A stretch of 64,000 bases of DNA, taken from contig MU006228.1 in NCBI GenBank assembly GCA_010093685.1, positions 789,111-853,110 of the forward strand, given 5' to 3'. This document shows positions 57,087 to 64,000 of this stretch, one piece after another (position 1 is the stretch's first letter; each line of letters starts with the position of its first letter). Below the pieces are notes generated by a model. That model had not been told where the DNA came from. It made no database searches and saw only the letters and a program-made list of their open reading frames with translations. The DNA comes from Ophiobolus disseminans. Taxonomy: Eukaryota > Ascomycota > Dothideomycetes > Pleosporales > Phaeosphaeriaceae. Both the position numbers and the translations under genes were made by a program.

Positions 57087-58604
57087 ATGGCTTCAGCCCA
57101 CCCTCCAAAGCGACTCGCCGTCTTCTGTGATGGCACGTGGGTGGGCCGCGAAACCACTGTCGCAAACGCACCCGCCAGCAACATTCGCCAGCTTGCCAAC
57201 ATGGTCGGCAAAGTCGACTACAACGACGCGTCAGTCACAGAGTCCACCGTCCACCCCATGATTGTCCATCCACACGTCCTTTCTCACGCTTCGCATCCCT
57301 CAACGTCCTCCAGTAGAGACTCTGTTGTTGCGGGATATCAAGAGGGCGTCGGCCTCAACCGCACGTTCCTTGAATACATCTGGGACGGCGCGACTGCCTC
57401 CGCCATCGGCGACGAATGCATCAGCGTGTACAGATTCATCGTCGAGAACTTCACGTCCGAGCATGAGATCTGGCTCTTTGGCTTCAGCCGCGGCTCGTTT
57501 ACCGTGCGGTGTGTGGCGGGCATGATCAACAACTGCGGCATCATAAAGCGGTTGCCCGAGTACAGTGACGAAGATCTACAGCGGCTCTGCTTGGATGTCT
57601 TCAGGACGTATCGCTCCACCTTGCCACAGGATAAACCGCACAGCGACGAGTGCGAGCACTTGAAAGGAAACGCAGAGAGAGTATGGCAAGTCCGCCGCCC
57701 AATCCGCTTCATGGGCCTCATCGACACTGTCGGCGCCCTCGGCATCCCCCGCCTAAACGCAGGCATCGGCTTCGACTGGGCTCCCTTCGAGTTCTTCGAC
57801 CAGAACGCCTCGTCCGTCGTGCAGCACATCTACCACGCCCCAGCGCTCCACGACAGGCTCTGGATCTTCCAGCCGTGCCTCATATACGCCGGCGACGAAG
57901 ACGGCAAGGACAAACCAATTGTTAAGCAACGTTGGTTCCCAGGCACACACTACGACGTCGGACGCATGACCTTCCGCTTCGTACGCCAGAGTCCAGCGAA
58001 CTGGGTTGAAGGCGCGCTCGGCGCGGTCCCGGATCTCCTCAGTCGCACTATATTCCCAAACGAAGTCCTGTCCGATTGCGTACTGCGCTGGCTGCTCGAA
58101 GGCATACAAGACGTCGGCAGCGACACGTTAATCCCCGACGTCAACGACCGCATAGCGTTCCTCGACGCACGCATCGCCGCCCCAGCGCCAAACTCAACCG
58201 GCAGCGGCGACATCTACGGCGACGTCCTCAACTACGCACCCGGCGGCTACATCCTCGGCACCGTGCAGCGCGTCTCGCGCTTCGTCACGTCGTCGCTCAA
58301 TCGCGTGTTGCCGCGCCTGGGCGACAATATACAAGCGTTCCTCGGCATCAAGACCATCGTGGGTATCTTGACCGCAACGACGGACAGACGCATACCCGGT
58401 ACCGCGGCGGACGTGTATCCCTATACGCAGAAGCAGGTCGTTACAATCAACGGGGCGGCGGAGCATGTAGTCGTTGCACACAAGGCAGCAATGCAGGGCA
58501 CAAATGAGTGGGGCAAGGAGCGCTATGTGAGTCGGACGTATGAGAATTTCGTGTTGTGGGGGAAAGTTTTTGGACGGAGTGGGGCGGAGAGGAATGGTCA
58601 TTGA
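57087..58604 (+). CDS. DUF2235 alpha/beta hydrolase-like protein (Tle1-related), 505 aa
   Basis: The DUF2235 family shares an alpha/beta-hydrolase fold with bacterial Tle1 phospholipases; fungi carry many copies of mostly unknown role (family knowledge). A single exon. Landmarks: KRLAVFCDGTWVGRE at the N-terminus, AGYQEGVGLNRTFLEYIWDG, the nucleophile motif IWLFGFSRGSFTVRC with Ser134, MGLIDTVGALGIP, and the late motif RWFPGTHYDVGR with its His. Asp and His candidates for the triad are therefore present and the protein may be an active hydrolase. The segment VHPMIVHPHVLSHASHPSTS at about 55-75 looks like an insert between the first two conserved blocks. No signal peptide, so a cytosolic location is likely. 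The ATG at 57087 has a good context (CCACC before it). Confidence 0.85.
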   Translation: MASAHPPKRLAVFCDGTWVGRETTVANAPASNIRQLANMVGKVDYNDASVTESTVHPMIVHPHVLSHASHPSTSSSRDSVVAGYQEGVGLNRTFLEYIWDGATASAIGDECISVYRFIVENFTSEHEIWLFGFSRGSFTVRCVAGMINNCGIIKRLPEYSDEDLQRLCLDVFRTYRSTLPQDKPHSDECEHLKGNAERVWQVRRPIRFMGLIDTVGALGIPRLNAGIGFDWAPFEFFDQNASSVVQHIYHAPALHDRLWIFQPCLIYAGDEDGKDKPIVKQRWFPGTHYDVGRMTFRFVRQSPANWVEGALGAVPDLLSRTIFPNEVLSDCVLRWLLEGIQDVGSDTLIPDVNDRIAFLDARIAAPAPNSTGSGDIYGDVLNYAPGGYILGTVQRVSRFVTSSLNRVLPRLGDNIQAFLGIKTIVGILTATTDRRIPGTAADVYPYTQKQVVTINGAAEHVVVAHKAAMQGTNEWGKERYVSRTYENFVLWGKVFGRSGAERNGH

Positions 58605-58962
58605 AGTATGAGGTAGCTTTCTTCTTCTTCTATTCAATCAATCAATCAACTATACATACATACAAAGCTACATATCTCATCTCCATGTGCAAGTGCATTC
58701 CGCACCTCGGAAACGTGCACGCAAAAAAACCTCCACCAATGTAAGAAGCGAATGGACGTCCCGAACCCAGCGGTATGCATCGGGGTATCTCGAAACAAAA
58801 CACGTGGATAGAAAAAGGAAAGAAAAAATGGTCATCAAGCCCTCCCGGTAGCGTCGTGGAGAAAGGTTCGTGTGAGAAACAGGGTCAGCGGCTGTAGTCT
58901 AACAGCCAGAGAAAGTAACGCCGTGGAATGCGTGAAGATACAAGGAAATTGGTTGCCATCGC
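58605..58962. other. Convergent 3' region of the DUF2235 gene and the KCH-type gene
   Basis: About 360 bp between two stop codons on opposite strands, with a CTT/CAAT simple-sequence stretch near 58620-58650. Expected to hold both 3' UTRs. Confidence 0.4.
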
Positions 58963-61062
58963 CTAGTAGCGGTAGGACTGGTTGTAGTTTTGGTTATACG
59001 ATTGGTCGTAGCCGCGCTGTGATGAGGGTGTGTAACTGCGGTCCATGGGCGTTGGAGAGGCATAGTTGGTGTTCATCGGTCCAGATACGGGAGTATAGCT
59101 GCGCTCGACTGGACCAACTGGAGTGTAGCTGCGCTCGACTGGACCAACTGGAGTGTAGCTGCGATCCATGTTGCCTGCGTTCCATGAGGGTTGCTGGATG
59201 GGTGCAGTTGCGCTTCGCTGCTGGGGTGCTGAGCCGGTCATACCTCGGTTGGGCAGGGGCTGTGATGCCTCTCGGCGCTGAATAGCTGATTGCAGCGATG
59301 CAGGCAGTCCAGGACGAAGCGGAGCAGTACCTACTCGCGGAGGTGGAGCGGTACCTGCTCGAGGATGCTGCGGCAGTCCCGCTGGTGTCATAGATGATGC
59401 CGAGGATCCAGCTTGGAGTGCGCTCGGAACCTGAGGCGCCATGTACTCATCTGACTCGTTGTTTGAGTAGTAATAATTTGGCACATCGTTCGAAGACCGT
59501 GCGTCTACAGGAGACAATTCATACGACTGATCGATTTGCGGTCCTCGGCTGTCGAAGGGACTGAACTCGGGGTACGGGCGAGTCGCCTGAGGAGGTGACG
59601 GCCCTCGGAAGTCATCCTCTAGTGGTGAGACAGGATCCATGTTCATGCGGTTGCTCGAATAGCTCGTGTCAACTGGTGGCAGTACTCCACGAGGCGGCAG
59701 GGGAGAGACCCTGCCGTTCGATGGCGGAGTGTATGCCCGGCTCGATGGGGTGTAGGACCGAGCTGGTGGCTGACCGAAGTAGTCATTCCGAGGATTAGGT
59801 GGCATAGCTTCCGATGGAGTCGCCGTACCCATGCCACCAGCTTGGTCAAGCAGAGGCGCATTTGAGCGATAGCTGTTGTTGGAGAAGTTGGAGAAGTTCG
59901 TGTACTGAGTGTTGGACCGTGTCGGCACGTTAGGCCTCTCATTGAGCGTCGGCAGTGTCGGGTTCATGGCAGAGCGGTTAGTGCCCATAGTATTCGTACG
60001 TGTCGGGTCGTTCGCCGAGTATGGCGGGAGCGTGGTGTTGGTGGTCATCGTGTCAGTACGCTGCAGCGAGAATACCGTAGAGTTGTCGTCGTCAAGCTTG
60101 GGCAAGGTAGGGCGCGTCTTGGACGGATCCAGGTCGCCCTTCTTGATGGCTCTACGTTCCTCCTCACGCCGCTTCTGGTCGGCCTTTTCAATCGCCTTCT
60201 TGACCTTCTTTCCGACAATGCGCTCCAGACGAGTCTCGACCTTGCGTCGGCAGTACTGAGTCAGAGTACCGTCAGCGCGAGGGATGTAGTGCCAAAGGAA
60301 GAGGATGTAGAACAGGGCAGAGATCATGAGACCTAGGGCGGCGATAACCCAGATGACCAATGAGAATAACATGGTGAAGTAGATGATGGTCTCCTGTCTG
60401 TTGCCATTCTCGATCATGACCTTGATATTGAAAAAGAACTGATCAAAGTTGGAGCGGTCCTTGGAAGCGTGATCACCGACCGGTAGTAGCTGGGCCTGCA
60501 TGACGGCGTACAGAGTCATGGCGTTAATAGCAATGCGAGGGCCCTGGGCGACGATGATGAGCAGCGCGCTCTTGAACTGGAAGTAGACGAAGAGGGCGAT
60601 GTAGTTGGCGCCCTTCTTACTCCTCGTCAACTCGGCGAAGACGAGGAAGCGGCGCCAGCCCTGGCCGCTCTTGGTAAGGCGCATGCTCTGCCAGATGGCA
60701 GCAAGCGGCTCGAGGTAGCATTCCGTCACACTGCCAGACTTGAGGACACGCACAGCGCGGAACCAGCGGTAGAGCAGGAACAGGTAGGAGATGATGATGG
60801 TGATGGCGAAGATCCACTTTGCGACCTCGAAGGGGACCTTGGGCTTGACCTGGCTTGACCAGTTGTTGAAGGCGAGCAGGTTCACTGCGGTGAAGGCGTC
60901 GGCGGCGTAGATGGCGCACGAGACGAGCACGAGGATCCAGAGCCAGACATAGGAGAAGGGCGCGAGGCAGGAGGTGGACTTGAAGTCGCCGAGGTTGATG
61001 TAGTCCCACTTCTGCTCGTCCGAGACGATGAGGCCCTTCTCACGTTCGCCACAGCACCCCAT
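58963..61062 (-). CDS. kch1: KCH1-type multispan membrane protein (low-affinity K+ transport), 699 aa
   Basis: Yeast Kch1 and Prm6 are plasma-membrane proteins linked to K+ influx and calcium activation during mating or stress (family knowledge). A single exon. It begins MGCCGEREKG: Gly2 with Cys3 and Cys4 is a candidate for myristoylation plus palmitoylation. Family-type sequence follows: WDYINLGDFKSTSCLAPFSY. Membrane segments lie at about WLWILVLVSCAIYAADAF, WIFAITIIISYLFLLYRWF, the region of FVYFQFKSALLIIVAQGP, and FSLVIWVIAALGLMISALFYILFLW. The conserved cytosolic start DGTLTQYCRRKVETRLERIV then leads into a 400-residue Ser/Pro/Thr/Asn-rich tail with RSYTPVGPVE repeats and a Tyr/Gln/Asn-rich end. 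The tail is probably disordered and regulatory (inference). Confidence 0.87.
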   Translation of the reverse strand: MGCCGEREKGLIVSDEQKWDYINLGDFKSTSCLAPFSYVWLWILVLVSCAIYAADAFTAVNLLAFNNWSSQVKPKVPFEVAKWIFAITIIISYLFLLYRWFRAVRVLKSGSVTECYLEPLAAIWQSMRLTKSGQGWRRFLVFAELTRSKKGANYIALFVYFQFKSALLIIVAQGPRIAINAMTLYAVMQAQLLPVGDHASKDRSNFDQFFFNIKVMIENGNRQETIIYFTMLFSLVIWVIAALGLMISALFYILFLWHYIPRADGTLTQYCRRKVETRLERIVGKKVKKAIEKADQKRREEERRAIKKGDLDPSKTRPTLPKLDDDNSTVFSLQRTDTMTTNTTLPPYSANDPTRTNTMGTNRSAMNPTLPTLNERPNVPTRSNTQYTNFSNFSNNSYRSNAPLLDQAGGMGTATPSEAMPPNPRNDYFGQPPARSYTPSSRAYTPPSNGRVSPLPPRGVLPPVDTSYSSNRMNMDPVSPLEDDFRGPSPPQATRPYPEFSPFDSRGPQIDQSYELSPVDARSSNDVPNYYYSNNESDEYMAPQVPSALQAGSSASSMTPAGLPQHPRAGTAPPPRVGTAPLRPGLPASLQSAIQRREASQPLPNRGMTGSAPQQRSATAPIQQPSWNAGNMDRSYTPVGPVERSYTPVGPVERSYTPVSGPMNTNYASPTPMDRSYTPSSQRGYDQSYNQNYNQSYRY
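59101..59160 (-). repeat. Two exact 30-bp tandem units in the KCH-type gene
   Basis: The two units 59101-59130 and 59131-59160 are identical and each encodes ten residues, RSYTPVGPVE in phase. Diverged RSYTP units flank them on both sides, so the array grew by in-frame duplication. Confidence 0.92.
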
Positions 61063-63147
61063 GGTTGGTGTTGCTCGGTGTTATTAGCTGTATATACGTA
61101 TGTGTCCGGTCAACGGGATTCGCCTGCAGTCCAGCTGGCGAGGTAAGGAATGTACTGCGCAGTGCCGTCAAGGAGCGTGACTGCGTCGTTCGTGTGGTGA
61201 CAGGCCGGCTGCTCACCACTAGCGAGCAGAGTGAAGGAGTGACAGGGGACGGCGCTTTTGGCAGGCGCGGAGAATTGGTGGGTGGTCGGATGCTAGCAGA
61301 GCGTGGAGCGCATGATTTGAGGCCGACGTGGTGCAGTTGGTGTCTGAGGTAGGCGCGGCTTTGAGTTGCTTTGATAGCGGAAGGGGCGTGTCCGACAGAA
61401 CAAAGCCTTCTTGTATAAGGACACCCCACAATAGCTCTGTCACCGTGCCGGTGTGCTATTGTAGGCCGCGGTGAAAGCGACGGTCGTGGTGAGGACAATT
61501 GGGTCGACTGGGTGCACGGCAAGCGTGTCGAGGCGCGCAGAGGGCAGTCGCAGTACACGTCGAGTGGGGTGAGTGGTGAATTGGGCAGGAGGCAACAAGA
61601 GAGTGTCTACGCAGCGCCAGCGTCTACGCGTGTTTGTCTGTGGAGCGCAAGGCGGGCACGAGTGGTGAGGACGAGCGCCTGCGAACTCTGGGGATCTGCC
61701 CGTGTTGGAGGCCATCGCACCCTGCCGCTGCCCGAGTCCGCTGCCCGCCGCTCATTGGCCGGCCCAGCGATCTACGTTTGGCCTCATGCTTCACCCGGCC
61801 TAAGACGGCAACCCTCTAGCCTGTTCCTACCGCCTACGCCCGAAACGTTGTTGGATAAATTGCGAAACTAATTTGGGAACGGGCCTATGGGAGATGACGG
61901 CCTCTCCAAGCCAGCCTCACACTTCACTTCTGAACCACGAGCCTGTACACACGTGTGATCCAGCAAGAGATGCTCGAGCAGGGCGCCATCCGCGTCGTAC
62001 CAGCGGCTCCACGGACCTGCGCTGTCCCATTCGGTTCCTGCGTGCGCATCCGTGTTGTGTGCCACGTTCCGAGTCTCAGGCGGGAACATCAGCACCCAAA
62101 ACGAACGTCAATGTCGTCACATAGAAGGTCTCAGGAACGGCGACTGCTTCAGCCTGAGGGTTTCGAGCAGTTCGAAACACCTGATGCATGTTATTGGACG
62201 CCTGGGCCTACTTGGCATGATCGATGCTGTGCAGATACATATACCTTGGCGCGATGCTTCGCGTCAGCTTTCCAGTTCCGGTGTAAGATTTCGAAAGATG
62301 CTTGTGTTGACACACAGGCACAAGGAGCTTCACGCTCTCAACTAGACAACAGCCTTAGGCAAGATTAGAAAAAGATATCCTTTGTTGGAAACTTTGGAAC
62401 GTTTTCTTATGCCCTTCCCTCCCTAGTCCAACACCACCTCCTACACCGTCCCAGCCCCATGCATAGCTCCAACCCGATGCACCAATATATTATCTCTTAC
62501 ATCATTCCACCTAACATCGTTTTCTTCTAACCCGTTTCAGTCCATTTCGGAAAAGCCTTAGGAGCATGCCCACTTTATTACGCTTCTGGTAACAACCTCT
62601 CCGTATACCGATAAAGCACTTGCACATTTGATAAGGAAGGAAATCACGCCCTCAATGACATCTGTAAAGCAAGAGAATGGAACTTGTTGGGATGTAAGAG
62701 CAGACTGTAGTTTGCTAGCCCAATAATCGCGTCGATGGCTACTTTGTCATCGCATCTATCTAGCACTCATCATTCTTTAAACCCAGCACCCAATCGCAGC
62801 ACAACTCCATCATACACGATACCTTTGTAGTAGGATACTATAAAGTACCATCATTCAATTGCCTTAGTTCAAATTAAGGTAGTCCGTTATCAGTGAGCGG
62901 GGTAGCTCTCAAGCGCAACTCCCACCCATCCCGAAGCTTCACTGGACATTTTGCACCAATCGGGTCGACATGTGGATCGTTCTGGCCAATCACGGACATG
63001 TCATAGATATCGGAATAGGAATGCATCGGACTTGCACAGATTCGGGATAAGTATTAGATGTATTGGTATGTATACAAGAGCGTCGAATCGTTGAATCCGA
63101 AAATTAAACTAGATACTACTCCCTTTCTTTTCCCTTTCTATATCACT
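61063..63147. other. 2.1-kb gap upstream of the KCH-type gene and the monooxygenase
   Basis: Divergent interval. The first part (to about 61.8 kb) is GC-rich and should contain the KCH-type promoter. The last 750 bp before the monooxygenase are AT-rich. Frames of 60-170 codons here show no domains, and no RNA gene or repeat was recognised. Confidence 0.35.
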
Positions 63148-64000
63148 ATGCAGCGCACCCTCTTCACACCACAAACCAGCCCCCGCTCCGACTCCCCGCA
63201 CTGCACGCCCGACACAACCATCGACGCCCTCATCATCGGCGCCGGCTTCGCAGGCTGCTACGCGCTGCACAAACTCCGCCTCGCAGGCTTCACCACCCAG
63301 ATCCTCGAATCCGGGACCGACCTCGGCGGCGTCTGGCACTGGAACTCCTACCCTGGTGCGCGCGTAGATTCGCAATGGCCCGTGTACGCACTCAACATTC
63401 CCGAAATCTATGAGCAGTGGGTGTGGAGCGAGCACTACCCAGGGCACGAGGAGATCAAGCGGTATTTCCGGTTCGTGGGGGAGACGTTGGGCTTGTATGA
63501 GCATGTAAGGTTTGGGCAGACGGTTGTGAGTGCGGTGTGGAATGAGGCGATGAAGATGTGGGAAGTTAGGACTGCTAAGGGTGTGTTGGTGCATGCCAAG
63601 TTCCTAATTCCATGTACGGGATTCGCGGCGAAAAGGTATTTCCCAGACTGGCCAGGTCTAGACACGTTTCGCGGGGAGATGCATCATTCGAGTTTCTGGC
63701 CTCAGGATGGTGTTAACGTGCGGGGGAAGAAAGTGGCTGTTGTGGGGACGGGTGCGACGGGCGTGCAGATCATACAGGAGTGGGCGAGGGAGATTGGGGA
63801 GGAGGGCAATTTGACTGTTTTTCAGCGTACGCCGCAGATGGGATTTCCTATGCGGCAGAGGAGGATTTCGAAGGAGGAGAATGAGGCGATGAAGGAGAAT
63901 CTAGCTGCGATTATGGAGACGAGTAGGAGGACTAATGCGGGTTTCTCGTTTGATTCGGAGAAAGTGCTTAAGACGTTTGATCATGATGCTGAGGAGCGGG
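63148..64000 (+). CDS. Baeyer-Villiger-type FAD monooxygenase, N-terminal 284 codons, cut by the window end
   Basis: An FAD/NADPH-dependent enzyme of the cyclohexanone-monooxygenase type, inserting oxygen next to a ketone (family knowledge). The frame is open from the ATG at 63148 to the end of the window. Landmarks: IDALIIGAGFAGCYALHKL (first Rossmann, FAD), ESGTDLGGVWHWNSYPGARVD, the Baeyer-Villiger fingerprint FRGEMHHSSFWP matching FxGxxxHxxxWP, and KVAVVGTGATGVQIIQEW (second Rossmann, NADPH). Both cofactor sites and the fingerprint are intact. No signal peptide or membrane segment. Substrate unknown. Family members are usually 530-650 residues, so about half is missing. Whether it belongs to a metabolite cluster depends on the sequence beyond 64 kb. 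Confidence 0.88.
   Translation, partial: MQRTLFTPQTSPRSDSPHCTPDTTIDALIIGAGFAGCYALHKLRLAGFTTQILESGTDLGGVWHWNSYPGARVDSQWPVYALNIPEIYEQWVWSEHYPGHEEIKRYFRFVGETLGLYEHVRFGQTVVSAVWNEAMKMWEVRTAKGVLVHAKFLIPCTGFAAKRYFPDWPGLDTFRGEMHHSSFWPQDGVNVRGKKVAVVGTGATGVQIIQEWAREIGEEGNLTVFQRTPQMGFPMRQRRISKEENEAMKENLAAIMETSRRTNAGFSFDSEKVLKTFDHDAEER

Noticed and set aside
1..64000. CRISPR arrays, operons, tRNA or rRNA genes
   Set aside because: The window is fungal nuclear DNA; no regular spaced repeats, no A-box/B-box pair forming a cloverleaf and no rRNA-like sequence was seen by eye. A tRNA scan could still find one I missed.
53937..64000. A metabolite gene cluster made of the MDR reductase and the monooxygenase
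   Set aside because: MED7, a DUF2235 gene and a KCH-type gene lie between, and no backbone synthase is present.

Overview
The window is nuclear DNA of a filamentous ascomycete, most likely a Dothideomycete of the order Pleosporales. The evidence is short introns of about 46-177 bp with GT..AG ends and CTAAC-type branch sites, dense genes on both strands, fungal-only families (fungal phytochrome, MAK5, HSE1, SCP160, KCH-type membrane protein, PDR-type ABC transporter), and a pogo-type transposon with mutations of the kind caused by repeat-induced point mutation (RIP). The order is inferred from overall protein character, not from a search.

Layout. 1-15 kb: palmitoyltransferase SWF1 (+), a small hydrophilic protein (+), Mediator subunit MED13 (-) sharing a divergent promoter with the ribosome-biogenesis WD protein ENP2 (+), cytochrome b5 (-), and an unusual flavoprotein/F-box-like/ankyrin-like fusion (-). 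15.7-20.2 kb: a fungal phytochrome hybrid histidine kinase (+). 20.2-24.3 kb: a gene-poor stretch with a broken CorA-like membrane protein. 24.3-31 kb: RNA helicase MAK5 (-) divergent from tRNA methyltransferase TRM7 (+), then two adjacent paralogous cysteine-containing small proteins, at least one secreted (-). 31-42 kb: KH-domain protein SCP160 (+), ESCRT-0 subunit HSE1 (-), a p21-activated kinase (-). 43.6-48.1 kb: a five-exon PDR-type ABC transporter (-). 48-53.7 kb: a decayed region with two broken copies of a two-RRM protein and a complete but inactivated pogo-type transposon lying directly upstream of the second copy. 53.9-64 kb: an MDR oxidoreductase (-) divergent from Mediator subunit MED7 (+), a DUF2235 hydrolase (+), a KCH-type membrane protein (-), and the first 853 bp of a Baeyer-Villiger-type monooxygenase (+) running off the end.

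Most genes are housekeeping and do not form one pathway. Ribosome and RNA work (ENP2, MAK5, TRM7, SCP160) and Mediator (MED13, MED7) recur. The accessory parts are 20.2-24.3, 28.2-31.2 and 48-53.7 kb. The least ordinary items are the flavoprotein fusion that appears to have lost its decarboxylase residues, the tandem secreted-type pair, and the transposon/RRM-relic region. Exon joins were worked out by hand from splice signals, reading phase and family similarity; no database search was possible.
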